Made by a program: the position numbers and the translations under genes. Under the pieces are notes generated by a model that was not told the origin of the DNA, did no database searches, and saw nothing but the letters and a program-made list of their open reading frames with translations. From contig NZ_CP047593.1 in assembly GCF_009905215.1 (NCBI RefSeq), positions 186,001-250,000 on the forward strand: a stretch of DNA of 64,000 bases, read 5' to 3'. Every line of letters starts with the position of its first letter. The first letter of the stretch is position 1. Origin of the DNA: Tichowtungia aerotolerans. GTDB lineage: Bacteria > Verrucomicrobiota > Kiritimatiellia > Kiritimatiellales > Tichowtungiaceae. Positions 40,476 to 50,222 of the stretch are shown here, piece by piece.

Positions 40476-41557
40476 TTTGTAATCCTTTTTTTAGCAACGC
40501 GAACCATAGCAAAGGCAGGATAAACGAAGCGATGATACGGCAGAAGAATCCGCATGGCAGCTAAGCGCAATTTTCCATTGAAAGAACTCAATGCCGCATA
40601 ATCTTCAGGATAGCCCTTTTTCGGATCCAACGGCCGGGAGCAAACCACTGCCACGGTCTCATATAACCGGAATGCGGAATGTCGTACCGGAGCGTTGTAT
40701 TCTCTCACAAAGCTCTGCATGCGCCGCGCATAACCAGCATATTCGTCATCCGTCATGCTCAGAAGCAAGGCATCCAGCTCTTTGAGATCATTGAATTTAC
40801 GATAATCAATAAAACAGTCCGGCGGCACCAATTCTTCAATATTGCTACACCCGTAATAGACAGGAATCGTTCCGCTCGCCATGCAATCGAGAATTTTCTC
40901 GGTCAGATAACCGCGGGTCCAGAGCGGATGCCAAGTGTTTTCAAAACAGAGCGCATAGCGGTATCGCGCCATTATTTCAGCCTTATCGCCGCATTCGCCC
41001 CGATAATTAGGCACCTCCATTGGCGGTCGCCCGAACACATCCATCCGGGTACTGGCATTTTCATGAAACCATCGGGCCACTCTACGCCGTTCGGAATAGA
41101 TCTCTTCGACGGAAAGCGAGTATTTGTCCCCGCAAATCTGACAAATCGCTTTTTCCCGATCTTTCGGATCAACCGCCTCCCGCATCGGTACGCCATAGTC
41201 AGAGCAGTACGGAAGATCAAAATACGCCCCAGCCTCAAATGTGAATGCCGAAGATGATTCGGTCAGATAGGTATTCCAGGTCAAAACCGCATCAAACTGC
41301 TTCCAGACCCTCCGCGTATACTGCATAGGATCAATCGCCGGGGGCTCATACATATACAATATCTTCAGCGCATCCGGACAAACCCGCTGATGAATCCGGC
41401 GATCAAACGTGTAGTGATTAAAATAAACCACCGCGTCCACCCCGGCCAGCGGCAACCGGCTCCACGTCACCGTATAGGCACCATCCGGAGAATCAATGGG
41501 CGGAAGCACATCGGCGGGCATATTTTTATTCTGATAAACAATGTTAATCCGCAGCAT
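40472..41557 (-). CDS. Glycosyltransferase family 10 (fucosyltransferase-like)
   Basis: A 361-aa GT-B enzyme transferring, by family, fucose from GDP-fucose. The start at 41557 is preceded by GGAAAGAGAGTC. The hallmark of GT10 is clear: RYRYALCFENTWHPLWTRGY, LTEKILDCMASGTIPVYYG, NIEELVPPDCFIDYRKF. The N-terminal acceptor half is divergent (NIVYQNKNMPADVLPPI). It overlaps the end of the YfhO-like gene by 14 bp and the start of the GH172 gene by 4 bp, so it belongs to the same operon. It suggests a fucosylated surface glycan. Confidence 0.9.
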   Translation of the reverse strand: MLRINIVYQNKNMPADVLPPIDSPDGAYTVTWSRLPLAGVDAVVYFNHYTFDRRIHQRVCPDALKILYMYEPPAIDPMQYTRRVWKQFDAVLTWNTYLTESSSAFTFEAGAYFDLPYCSDYGVPMREAVDPKDREKAICQICGDKYSLSVEEIYSERRRVARWFHENASTRMDVFGRPPMEVPNYRGECGDKAEIMARYRYALCFENTWHPLWTRGYLTEKILDCMASGTIPVYYGCSNIEELVPPDCFIDYRKFNDLKELDALLLSMTDDEYAGYARRMQSFVREYNAPVRHSAFRLYETVAVVCSRPLDPKKGYPEDYAALSSFNGKLRLAAMRILLPYHRFVYPAFAMVRVAKKRITK

Positions 41558-43952
41558 GACTCTCTTTCCGCTGGATGAACATTTTCCCCAAAGAAACAAA
41601 GAGAACGAGATAACCGGCGCATTGCATATAGAAAAACAGCTTGGACGGAGCATACCACAGAACCACCTCATGCATACCGGCCGGAACATCGACTCCCTGA
41701 CAGATAAAGTCGATTCGTTCAACCTTCGCGGGCTTTCCCCTCACTGATGCTTTCCAGTCCGCATCCCATTTTTCGGCAGCGCGCAACTGTGCCGGGGCGT
41801 CTGCTGAAACACGCAGTTTCACTTTGCCCGGACGATACGCGAGCACTTCTGCCACTCCGATTTCTGCACGGGGCAACTGTCCAACTGCTGCCAACGCCTG
41901 CTCATCCGGCAGCGGATCAACCGGAGCGGTCACAGCATAGCGCGGCGAACTGTTCAGCAGTTCAAACACCGCATGCTGCCCCGTCGCAGAAGGCACCACC
42001 TTGAATTCACCGGCCTTAACACCCTGAGTCAGATCATAGGCAAACACTTTCCTCGCCTGCCCCGTCAGCTGGCGTTCCGCCTGTGACGGCCCCAACAGAT
42101 ATTTTACCGCGGAAAACCGCCACATATTAAGCGGATTGCGCTGTCCAGTCTCAAGAAAGGCCTTGTAGTCATTCGCCATACGCGGCATGTCAGAAAAGTT
42201 AAAGGTCGAAATCTTATTGTACGGCAGCAGATAGCTTGTCCAAATGCCGTAGATGCCCTGCTGTGACAACAATGCAACCCGCTGATGCCCCAGACCCTTT
42301 TTGAGGAAATCTGTCAGAGCATTGGCCTCGATATAGCTGCGCGGCATTTCCTTCACATAATGCTTAGACAACTTAACCGCGTCGGCGGCCACAATCAGCA
42401 CCAACACTGCCCCCAGAACCATTTTCCAATGTTTGGACAAATTGCTCAGCCTTTTTCCAAGGCTTGGAAAACTGAATACAGCAAAAACCGCAGTGGCAAT
42501 TGCCGCCATCAACGACGCATGCCACAACGCAGCAATTTTGTTCGGAACAATGGTTCGGGCGACCTCCTGCGGCCAGCCCTGTGCAACAAACCGGCTGATA
42601 TCTTCGACGTTATTCATCGTCAAACTCAAAGCCCAGAGAACGAACAGAACCAAAATTCCGGCAAGGAAATAAAAGAAAGGCTTTAGGCTTTGGGTATTAG
42701 ACCTTTGATGTGCTGAACTCTGAACGCTGAACCCAGAACTCCTAAACAACGTATCGACTCCGTACGCCGTCAGAATTGCCAAGCAGACCTGAAACACCTG
42801 AAGGAACTTGTTGGGGTTGCGAATGCTGTTGACCACAGGCAGCTTGTAGAAGATAGAATACAATGGAAAATATTTCCCGAACGACAACACCAGCGCAGCC
42901 AACGCCGAGCCTCCCCAAAAAAGAATTTCCGCGCGATTCTTCGACCGGCGACAGGAAAAAAGAGCAAAGAGAGCAAATACCACCGGAATTACACCGATAT
43001 AGGTGTTCTCCAGCTTAAAATTCTGGAAACCCTGCTTTGTCTGCTCCCAGCCCGGCGAACGGCCCATCCGACCCCAGTAAGGTCCTTCGGGTTCATTGCT
43101 GCGCCATCCAGTGTATCCCGGAGCCACAAAAGCAATCATTTCCTCGGGAGGAAAGCTCCACTGGGTCACATAGTCCCACTTGGCCTGCTTATTTTCGGTC
43201 TGCATCTGGGCAGAGCCCTTCACGTGCTGCTTATAGCCACTCATTAGTGACCCGCTAGCAAACAAAAATGCAACCACTGCCGCTGGAACCAATACCTTCA
43301 GCCACCTGCCCCATTTAAAGCCCTGTTCTTTCCATAAGTTGAAAACTAGATACGCTCCCGCAAAAAATGCAAAAAACAATGCACTATCCGGCTGCTGAGC
43401 AAACATTAATCCAACACAGCTCCCCCACAGTAATGTCGCAACCAGAGAACCGGCAGCCGCCCGAGCAACCGGAAGCAGAGAACAAACGAAATATAGGATA
43501 ACAAATGGTTTCAGAACATGTCCGGCATACAGCAAAGTCAGATTGCTCCCGACGAAAAAAGCAGTCAGGCCAGCAAGAACGGCAGATGCCAAGCCCAACC
43601 TTTTTCGGAGTAATCCGATTGCAGTCAGAACAGCAGCGGCAAAACAACCCAAAATATAGACTATATTATTCCACAAAACTGGCGGAAGAAGGGTTTTCAA
43701 AAGTGTAGATGTTTGCCCTGCCGGCATGGCCGGAGCACCGAGAAGACGTACACTTTTCCAGCGGGGGGCAACTTCCCGAAGAACCTGTGCGACGCCTCTA
43801 TCCGCCCCGGAAATAGCAGCATCGGACGAAAACAGCACCCCTCCGCCCCAAACAAACGATCGTAAAAAAAGCAATGAGAGCACAAAAAATAATACGAACA
43901 CCAGCCATTGATCCCACCGGCCTGAATTAGTTTGCTCTTTTAATTTACTCAT
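41544..43952 (-). CDS. Large multi-spanning membrane protein, YfhO-like
   Basis: An 802-aa inner-membrane protein with about twelve helices and a C-terminal periplasmic-type domain ending in one more helix (LFFYMQCAGYLVLFVSLGKM). The architecture and features such as SSDAAISGADRG, TAYGVDTLFRSSGF and the late VDVPAGMHEVVLWYAP resemble YfhO-type GT-C proteins, some of which glycosylate teichoic acids or lipids. No firm GT-C catalytic motif was identified. It overlaps the sulfotransferase gene by 8 bp and the GT10 gene by 14 bp. Two TTCCAA palindromes fall in its middle (FPSLGK, SKHWK). Confidence 0.75.
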   Translation of the reverse strand: MSKLKEQTNSGRWDQWLVFVLFFVLSLLFLRSFVWGGGVLFSSDAAISGADRGVAQVLREVAPRWKSVRLLGAPAMPAGQTSTLLKTLLPPVLWNNIVYILGCFAAAVLTAIGLLRKRLGLASAVLAGLTAFFVGSNLTLLYAGHVLKPFVILYFVCSLLPVARAAAGSLVATLLWGSCVGLMFAQQPDSALFFAFFAGAYLVFNLWKEQGFKWGRWLKVLVPAAVVAFLFASGSLMSGYKQHVKGSAQMQTENKQAKWDYVTQWSFPPEEMIAFVAPGYTGWRSNEPEGPYWGRMGRSPGWEQTKQGFQNFKLENTYIGVIPVVFALFALFSCRRSKNRAEILFWGGSALAALVLSFGKYFPLYSIFYKLPVVNSIRNPNKFLQVFQVCLAILTAYGVDTLFRSSGFSVQSSAHQRSNTQSLKPFFYFLAGILVLFVLWALSLTMNNVEDISRFVAQGWPQEVARTIVPNKIAALWHASLMAAIATAVFAVFSFPSLGKRLSNLSKHWKMVLGAVLVLIVAADAVKLSKHYVKEMPRSYIEANALTDFLKKGLGHQRVALLSQQGIYGIWTSYLLPYNKISTFNFSDMPRMANDYKAFLETGQRNPLNMWRFSAVKYLLGPSQAERQLTGQARKVFAYDLTQGVKAGEFKVVPSATGQHAVFELLNSSPRYAVTAPVDPLPDEQALAAVGQLPRAEIGVAEVLAYRPGKVKLRVSADAPAQLRAAEKWDADWKASVRGKPAKVERIDFICQGVDVPAGMHEVVLWYAPSKLFFYMQCAGYLVLFVSLGKMFIQRKESHAAD
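42424..42469. repeat. Two dispersed-palindrome copies in the YfhO-like gene
   Basis: TTCCAATGTTTGGAC at 42424-42438 and TTCCAAGGCTTGGAA at 42455-42469, 31 bp apart. The coding strand reads them as SKHWK and FPSLGK. Confidence 0.75.
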
Positions 43953-44676
43953 GAGATTCCGCTCCGCTCACAATAGCATTGTAAATGTTATTAGCCCGAT
44001 GAAGCTCGTCCCTGAACTCATCTGACTGCAGTTTTTCCATCACTCTTTCCTTTAGGGTGCTTCTTTCTTCAACCGGTTTGGTGATCCGGTAAAGACTCTT
44101 GCCTTCCTGAACCTCGCCATAACGCTCAGAAAAAGCTTCATCAATGAGCGCAAAACACTTCTGGCAGTTCTCCTCAGTGTTATCAAACGGTAAGAAATCG
44201 GTTCCGAACCTTAGGTTGAAGCGTTGAATCGCGGCTCCGAAATCAGAGCGAACCTCTTCAAAACTGACAACAAACAACCGTTGTCTAAACATAAATACCG
44301 CTTCATAAAAATCGATATACTCCCGAATAGCCTGACGTATTGGAAATTTACACTGATAAAAAATGACCATGGAGGAGATTGCGTCCAGCGGTCGCCGAAT
44401 CAAAATCATGCAAGGGATATCCAGCCGCAAGGCCCGCTTAAGATGCCCGGGACAATGCAAATGACTGGCCACCGTAACCGGCGAAGGTTGCGCAACATGA
44501 AAGGCCGTACATGCAAAGGTGTTACCAGAGCGGGGATATCCCTCAATCAACAAGTCGCTTTTCTTCGAAACTACGTGCGGTCGCAAATAGGGTTGAAGCC
44601 AAAAAAACCAGATAAAGGCATCATAACTACTCAACCGCCATCTCAGTTTTCTATAGAAAAGCAACAGGTTATTCAT
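43945..44676 (-). CDS. PAPS-dependent sulfotransferase
   Basis: A 243-aa cytoplasmic or membrane-associated enzyme. The 5'-phosphosulfate loop is LLIEGYPRSGNTFACTAFHV, and the 3'-phosphate-binding motif is ILIRRPLDAISSMVIFY with Arg and Ser. A later FEEVRSDFGAAIQRFN resembles the C-terminal helix of Sulfotransfer_1 members. It would transfer sulfate to a sugar of the surface glycan being built by the neighbouring glycosyltransferases. It starts 17 bp after the methyltransferase gene and overlaps the YfhO-like gene. No cysteine/sulfate-activation genes are in the window. Confidence 0.87.
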   Translation of the reverse strand: MNNLLLFYRKLRWRLSSYDAFIWFFWLQPYLRPHVVSKKSDLLIEGYPRSGNTFACTAFHVAQPSPVTVASHLHCPGHLKRALRLDIPCMILIRRPLDAISSMVIFYQCKFPIRQAIREYIDFYEAVFMFRQRLFVVSFEEVRSDFGAAIQRFNLRFGTDFLPFDNTEENCQKCFALIDEAFSERYGEVQEGKSLYRITKPVEERSTLKERVMEKLQSDEFRDELHRANNIYNAIVSGAESHE

Positions 44677-44693
44677 AGATCACACGATCGTCT

Positions 44694-45452
44694 TTATTTA
44701 TTCCCGACATCCGGCTTCTGTGCAGACCAGCATAAATTTGCAGGCGTTCGCAATCGGTTTCCGACCAACTTATCAGCCAACAATGCCGTCAGGTTTACTA
44801 TCCCGACGAACGGGGAAAGAAGAACCGACATCACATGGTGAAACCGTTGAGGCAGTCCTTCGATTCGCTTACTTAGAAATAAATCCATAGCCATGATAAA
44901 TGCGGCTGTGGAAAACACTCCTCCACTCCCCTCTACATAAACGTTAGAAAAACCAGACTCTTTCAATACTTTATCGACACCGAGCTCGGTAAACCTCCAG
45001 AAGTCAAACGGTTCCAAATGAATTGGACTCACATGAGGAACGCTGCCGAGAAAAAGTCCCCCGGGGCGAAGAATCCGAAATATTTCACTCAATACTTTTG
45101 CAGGCACATTCACGTGTTCCAAAACCTGATTGCAGATCACTAACTCAACCGAATTACTTTCTATCGGAATATCTTCAGCACTTCCGATCAGTTGAGTAAT
45201 TGCTGACTTCCTGGAGGGAGGAAGATCTGACAATTCCAAATCGACAACGGTATATTGCCCAGCAACCGACCGAAACAGTTCATAATAAGGAGCTGCACCT
45301 CCGCCGATATCCGCAATATTCAGCTTTTCCGGCGAATTTGGAACCCGCTCTTTAAGAAACCGGCGCACATGACGAATCGCATGCCAGTTATAGGAAAAAC
45401 AAGTGTTGTTCGGATGTCGTCCTAAAATAAAATATGCGATGTTTTCTAACAT
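44694..45452 (-). CDS. SAM-dependent methyltransferase (class I, Methyltransf_11-like)
   Basis: A 252-aa enzyme. Motif I is LNIADIGGGAAPYYELFR, the acidic motif II is YTVVDLELSD, and the region IGSAEDIPIESNSVELVICNQVLEHV plus RILRPGGLFLGSVPHVSPIH is typical of small-molecule methyltransferases. A hydrophobic C-terminal segment (VMSVLLSPFVGIVNLTALLA) might attach it to the membrane. The ribosome site is poor. It probably O-methylates a sugar or the lipid-linked glycan of this operon; the acceptor is unknown. It lies 19 bp after the GT4 gene. Confidence 0.88.
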   Translation of the reverse strand: MLENIAYFILGRHPNNTCFSYNWHAIRHVRRFLKERVPNSPEKLNIADIGGGAAPYYELFRSVAGQYTVVDLELSDLPPSRKSAITQLIGSAEDIPIESNSVELVICNQVLEHVNVPAKVLSEIFRILRPGGLFLGSVPHVSPIHLEPFDFWRFTELGVDKVLKESGFSNVYVEGSGGVFSTAAFIMAMDLFLSKRIEGLPQRFHHVMSVLLSPFVGIVNLTALLADKLVGNRLRTPANLCWSAQKPDVGNK

Positions 45453-45471
45453 AACAAATGACTAAACCCTT

Positions 45472-46695
45472 TTATCCGGAAACAGACCTATAAATATCAA
45501 TTAACTGGCCCAGATTCTTCTCCGGTGTGTAATTGGAATCAAAAACCTGCCGAGCCCGAACGCCCATCTCAACCATTGAGGGTTGATGCGTCAATGCCCA
45601 TATAATTTTTTCTGCCAGACTCTCGGCATCGCCAGGTTTAAAAAACACACCAGTCTCCCCGTCCTGGATAATCGAGTTCATGTTCCCCAAAGCCGAGGCA
45701 ATCATTGGAGTACCACAGGCAAACGCCTCTACAATCGTCATAGGAAATCCCTCATACCAGATTGATGGGAGAATCATAAACCGGGCCTGACTGACCAACT
45801 GAAGCACCTGTTCTCTGGGCAGGTGTCCCCCAAACCGGATTTTCTCCGCCGGCATTTGCAGCGAACGAAGCATCTCCCGGGCCTTGGCTTCTAGAAAACC
45901 CCGCTCAGGTCCGTCACCGACAACCAGCAGATCCACATTCGACATGCCCGTACTTTGGGCCAGCATACGTCCCCAAGCTTCAATGAGCACATCAGCCCCT
46001 TTTTCACGGCAAAGACGGCCAACAAAAAGAGCATACGGAACATTAGGGATGTCGGGGACTTCACCATTCAACCTATCAGGTCGGGAAATAAAGTTGGGCT
46101 TCACTGTAATTTTTTCAACGGGAATCACACCACTGTCTGCAAACTTTTGCTTCGCAAAATCAGTCAGCACAATATAGCGGTCGACTGTATTTTTAAACGT
46201 TCCCAGCATACGATGGCTCCACAGCATCAGAACCATTGCCAATGACCCGAGCAAGCTGTCGCGATAACAGCGATATTTCAGGGCAGGCCAGGGAAATCGT
46301 TTTCCCGAACAGTCTTCGCAAACTGATGATTCCCTGAGAAACAATCCGTTCGAACAAACCAACCGGAAATTATGCAGGGTTTGGACCACCGGAACTTTTT
46401 CCTTTTTACAAGCCCAGTAAACTGAAGGCGATATCAGTGGAAATGTATTGTGGCAATGCACCACATCCGGCTGGATGTTTTTCAGTATGCCACGTATTTT
46501 TCGGTAAGCGACCGGATTCCAGATTGCGCATAACCCGCAATACAACAGGTTCAGAACTCCGCCCTCCCGTGTCTTCATCGAGAACAGCATCACTTCGTGG
46601 CCGGCACTTTCCAGCATCCCCCGTTCTTCATCCACCACACTGTCTTCGCCACTGGCCTGCAACGGATAATAATTATGGATAAACAGTATTTTCAT
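45472..46695 (-). CDS. Glycosyltransferase family 4
   Basis: A 407-aa GT-B transferase. The start at 46695 gives KILFIHNYYPLQASGEDSVV, the expected first strand and Gly-rich turn. The donor domain contains YALFVGRLCREKGADVLIEA, DLLVVGDGPERGFLEAKA and the E-x7-E motif in SIWYEGFPMTIVEAFACGTP. A Cys-rich patch (SSVCEDCSGKRF) lies near residue 140. The start is 13 bp past the pyruvyltransferase stop, and ribosome-site support is weak. It adds a sugar during lipid-linked glycan assembly in the cytoplasm; donor and acceptor are not known. Confidence 0.92.
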   Translation of the reverse strand: MKILFIHNYYPLQASGEDSVVDEERGMLESAGHEVMLFSMKTREGGVLNLLYCGLCAIWNPVAYRKIRGILKNIQPDVVHCHNTFPLISPSVYWACKKEKVPVVQTLHNFRLVCSNGLFLRESSVCEDCSGKRFPWPALKYRCYRDSLLGSLAMVLMLWSHRMLGTFKNTVDRYIVLTDFAKQKFADSGVIPVEKITVKPNFISRPDRLNGEVPDIPNVPYALFVGRLCREKGADVLIEAWGRMLAQSTGMSNVDLLVVGDGPERGFLEAKAREMLRSLQMPAEKIRFGGHLPREQVLQLVSQARFMILPSIWYEGFPMTIVEAFACGTPMIASALGNMNSIIQDGETGVFFKPGDAESLAEKIIWALTHQPSMVEMGVRARQVFDSNYTPEKNLGQLIDIYRSVSG

Positions 46696-46708
46696 ACGAC
46701 CGAAATGT

Positions 46709-47845
46709 TTACTGCAATGCTTTCCGGTAAACATCAACAGCTTCTGAAAAACAAGAAGGATTTAATTCGAACGGCTCATCACCCAGCAGATCATCTACAA
46801 ACGAAGTACTTAGATTTTCATCAGGCAGCGAAACCATCCGGCCGCGCTTAAAAAATCCAGTTGGGTCAACAGTTTGCAAATATCCCTGAATTTTGCCGAA
46901 CTGTTTCCCTGTATAGTTCACAATACGGCAATGATTACAAAAGACAGTCATCAACAGAATCGCATGGAATCGCATCCCAACACAGGCTCGGGACGTAGCA
47001 AAAAGGTTCATTGTCTGAGCCAAACTCATTGGAACATTCTGGACTCTAATATTCTCGCAACCACTGTTGAATCTCAGGCGGTTTAAAAAAACACGATCAT
47101 CACCGCCGACATAAAAGTAATGATGGGGTACAAGTAATACATCATGATCCACACCCAACTCAGAAATACGTTGAACAAGCTGTTCTGCAAATTGATTAAA
47201 TTGTGCAATACCTTCTGAACCGATGTAATCCGTCGACAAGGCTCGGAGGTTCACAGTGATTCGAGGCAGCGACTCTCCGAAGCTACCTTTGCGACGGTAC
47301 AATTCTGCACAATGCGCCGCCGGATCGATCGCCGATTGAAACCGAGCTTCTTTTCTTATCCCAACCTGCTCAAGCGCAGACAAACACAGTGCATCGCGAA
47401 ATACGGCAAAATCAGCAACCTTCAAAATCTCCTTAACCGCACGAACGCAGCTTTTCTTTTTCAACGGGCCCACCCCGCATCCCAAAACACCACATCGCAC
47501 ACCTTTACTGCGTGCAGTACGGAAGGCGTATGAAAGCATATGAATCTCACGCAGATCCATCAAAGGCCCGCCTCCAAGCAACAGAAGATCTGCCTGCTGA
47601 ATGGCCCGCCCCAACTCTCCGGAATTTGTACTGTCAAACAGCTCCACATTAATTTCGGACTCCGTTAAATCGTTCCATAAAGGAGAGTCCTCCCGAATAG
47701 TCCGCTCAGAGAAAAATGGAAACAAACTGCCCAGCTGCACCGTCAATTCATCTGATTGTTCCGCAAGCAATGCCAAAATTCCGGCCAGAATCGCCCGATC
47801 TCCAATGGTCTCGCTTCCGTACCAGCCAATAATGCAAACATTCAT
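46709..47845 (-). CDS. Polysaccharide pyruvyl transferase family protein
   Basis: A 378-aa protein of the CsaB/WcaK type that adds ketal pyruvate to sugars from phosphoenolpyruvate. Family features are NVCIIGWYGSETIGDRAILA, ADLLLLGGGPLMDLREI, VRCGVLGCGVGPLKKKS and RACVGMRFHAILLMTVF. AGGAGGGGGAG precedes the ATG, which overlaps the radical SAM stop by 4 bp. Pyruvylation, together with sulfation encoded in the same operon, would make a strongly acidic surface polymer. The sugar acceptor is not deducible. Confidence 0.88.
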   Translation of the reverse strand: MNVCIIGWYGSETIGDRAILAGILALLAEQSDELTVQLGSLFPFFSERTIREDSPLWNDLTESEINVELFDSTNSGELGRAIQQADLLLLGGGPLMDLREIHMLSYAFRTARSKGVRCGVLGCGVGPLKKKSCVRAVKEILKVADFAVFRDALCLSALEQVGIRKEARFQSAIDPAAHCAELYRRKGSFGESLPRITVNLRALSTDYIGSEGIAQFNQFAEQLVQRISELGVDHDVLLVPHHYFYVGGDDRVFLNRLRFNSGCENIRVQNVPMSLAQTMNLFATSRACVGMRFHAILLMTVFCNHCRIVNYTGKQFGKIQGYLQTVDPTGFFKRGRMVSLPDENLSTSFVDDLLGDEPFELNPSCFSEAVDVYRKALQ

Positions 47846-48945
47846 CTCCCCCTCCTAAAGAAACGATACCGGGAAGGAAACACCAGCAGGTGCACAAAAA
47901 ACAGCAAGAAACTAAAGGCCCCTTTTATGGTTGGGGCAAACGCATAGTGAATGCAGTGTTGGCAATGTTCTTCGATCAGCTCTTTCCGGTATTGCCGGTT
48001 CTCTTTCGAGTGAAACAGCTTGGCAGCGTTCGAGGAGTCCAACAATCCCAAACTTTTACTTTGCGTTGCACAATAATAGATTTTTCCGGATTCATCTACC
48101 GTAGCATCACGCCATTGCCAAAAACAATCTGCCAGCCTTACGTGTCCCTTTTGTTCGAGATAACGGTAAATTGAATAATAAGTGAACTTCTGCTGCCAAT
48201 TTCGATCCGTTTTATCAATAACCTTCCCGAAAAAGAACTCCATCGCAGATTGCCGGGCAGCATCAGAACTCAGCACACTGAACTCATCTGAGTAATGCAG
48301 ATTATGAATCCGGCGATTTGGAACAGCCAGACGATAAAAAACCGGGATCCCTCGTTCCACACAAAACGTATCCAGCTCGGCCAGAAAATCCGCATTATAT
48401 CTGGATACCGTACACCCCACGCTGAACTGATGGCAATACTTGTTCGGAAAAGCCAGAATCTGATCAATAGAGGAAATAACCTGGTCAAAAGCCGGGATCC
48501 CTCGGCAAGCCCTGTACACAGGGCCAACACCATCCAACGATAGCGAAAGTGAAAAAACAATTCTTCGCTCCTCACACAAAGCCCGAATTTTCTGGATCAC
48601 AGAAAGCAATCGGTCAGTTAATGACCCATTGCTGATCATATGGATCGCCTTGAGCTTAGGCAGACGAAGCAACTCAGCAACCACCTCAGGAAGTTCGGGT
48701 ACCAAGGTGGGTTCTCCACCGTTAATACCCACTGACTCCACCTTCTTAAACAAGTCATTCTTCAGAATTTCACGTACCCTTTCTGCTGTCATCTCCACAT
48801 TAGGAGCACGAGATGGCACAGAGCAGGTCATGCAGGCCGAATTGCACTTTCCGGTAATTGGAAACTGTAGAATCCGAGGATAAAGACGGACTCCCGGAAT
48901 TAACGACAATACCCGTCCCATTAACAGCCTAAAAAAACGAATCAT
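47842..48945 (-). CDS. Radical SAM protein with SPASM-like C-terminus
   Basis: A 367-aa iron-sulfur enzyme. The radical SAM cluster motif is CNSACMTC (Cys-x3-Cys-x2-Cys). ESVGINGGEPTLVPELPEVV gives the GGE motif. A C-terminal cysteine region (CFWQWRDATVDESGKIYYCA, then EEHCQHC) suggests auxiliary clusters. Radical SAM proteins occur in glycan operons as sugar dehydrogenases/epimerases or as modifiers, but this one's reaction is unknown. It is coupled on both sides by 4-bp overlaps, to the flippase and to the pyruvyltransferase, so it is integral to the pathway. Confidence 0.88.
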   Translation of the reverse strand: MIRFFRLLMGRVLSLIPGVRLYPRILQFPITGKCNSACMTCSVPSRAPNVEMTAERVREILKNDLFKKVESVGINGGEPTLVPELPEVVAELLRLPKLKAIHMISNGSLTDRLLSVIQKIRALCEERRIVFSLSLSLDGVGPVYRACRGIPAFDQVISSIDQILAFPNKYCHQFSVGCTVSRYNADFLAELDTFCVERGIPVFYRLAVPNRRIHNLHYSDEFSVLSSDAARQSAMEFFFGKVIDKTDRNWQQKFTYYSIYRYLEQKGHVRLADCFWQWRDATVDESGKIYYCATQSKSLGLLDSSNAAKLFHSKENRQYRKELIEEHCQHCIHYAFAPTIKGAFSFLLFFVHLLVFPSRYRFFRRGR

Positions 48946-50222
48946 GCAAAGCCCCCGCTCTTAGTCCGGACCTTAGAGAAAGCAAACCCTAATGAGACGA
49001 CAAAGGCCATCACATTACAAATCAATGCAGCAAGCACGATCTGCATCGTACTGGAATGAAAAAGACATGCTGAAAGCACATATAATACAGCGGAAACAAC
49101 AATACAAGAGGCCTGTCTAAATCTCCGTTGTGCCATCAAAAACTGCGCCGTAACATTCAGCAAAACTGATACCCCCATCACTAACGACATCATCCGGACC
49201 AATTGCTGCAGAGCAAAAGAAGCTTCAGACTTCCCAAAAACGATGTGCGCTAGCAATCCTGGGAAAAGACAGCAACCAATCACTCCTACTGCTGTAGCTA
49301 CAGCAGTTAAGCTCAATGATTTTACAAACACTTGATGCTGTACGGCGGTTCCTGTACCCCGAGACACAACCTTTGGGAACATCGCCATTACAATCGGTCC
49401 TGGAAGCAATGCCACCATACGGCTAATAGTTGCGGCAAAAGCAAAATCTGTATCTTCCGGCAGATAATGTTTTATAAAAATAACATCTGAAGTGAATAAA
49501 ATTCCGTATGCTGCCAGAATAAAAAAGCTCTGTAACAGATACATTCTCAAACTGGGAAGCGCTTCACTGCTGCAAGCATGAGACCAAAGAACCAGCAATA
49601 GACCACAAAACAAAATAACCACCGACACATAAATACTCAAACCATGCCCTAGCATGGCCCAGCCACAGGCCGGATACAAAAACCAGACAAACCCTGCACC
49701 CAGAAAAAGTCGAATTAATGCCCCGAAAACCGTAGCAACAGAACTGCGCCCAAAAAGCTGGAGCCCCTGTGTTGCGCCGATTAATATTGGAAACCAAAAA
49801 AGAGCTGGTAAAACCGCTCCGGCAATCACTACTGGATCGGTCCGATTCAAATGCAGAAAACCAGCCAAAGGACCACGAAACCATACAGTAACCGCTCCCA
49901 GCAAAAAAGCAGGGATCCCGGTTAACAACAACCACTTGCCAAGTAATCGTTTGACATCACCGATTCGACCATCATTTTGCAACAAACTACAGTAATGATT
50001 GACCCCATTTCTCAAGGTAGACAAAGGACGCTGAATAATGGCTAACACGGCAAGAAATGTAGCCAATAGAGTAAATTCCTCGGCAACAAGAACTCGACCA
50101 ACCACCATTTGGAACACCATATTGCAGACATGCACGACCATCATCCCGGAAAACAGAATGCTGGTGTGTCGCAGCAAATCGTCGGAAAGCAGCTTTAGAA
50201 ATATCTGACGGATTTTTTTCAT
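48942..50222 (-). CDS. Polysaccharide flippase, Wzx/MATE-like (oligosaccharide export)
   Basis: A 426-aa membrane protein with about twelve helices. The start is placed at the ATG at 50222 (KKIRQIFLKLLSDDLLRHTSILFSG in full); a GTG 24 codons upstream is possible, and neither has a strong ribosome site. Family features include the amphipathic N-terminus then SILFSGMMVVHVCNMVFQMV, an early FTLLATFLAVLAI, and AATISRMVALLPGPIVMAMFPKVVSRG in the middle. It would flip a lipid-linked oligosaccharide to the outer face. It is the first gene of the nine-gene operon and faces the divergent RNA-binding protein gene. Confidence 0.85.
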   Translation of the reverse strand: MKKIRQIFLKLLSDDLLRHTSILFSGMMVVHVCNMVFQMVVGRVLVAEEFTLLATFLAVLAIIQRPLSTLRNGVNHYCSLLQNDGRIGDVKRLLGKWLLLTGIPAFLLGAVTVWFRGPLAGFLHLNRTDPVVIAGAVLPALFWFPILIGATQGLQLFGRSSVATVFGALIRLFLGAGFVWFLYPACGWAMLGHGLSIYVSVVILFCGLLLVLWSHACSSEALPSLRMYLLQSFFILAAYGILFTSDVIFIKHYLPEDTDFAFAATISRMVALLPGPIVMAMFPKVVSRGTGTAVQHQVFVKSLSLTAVATAVGVIGCCLFPGLLAHIVFGKSEASFALQQLVRMMSLVMGVSVLLNVTAQFLMAQRRFRQASCIVVSAVLYVLSACLFHSSTMQIVLAALICNVMAFVVSLGFAFSKVRTKSGGFA

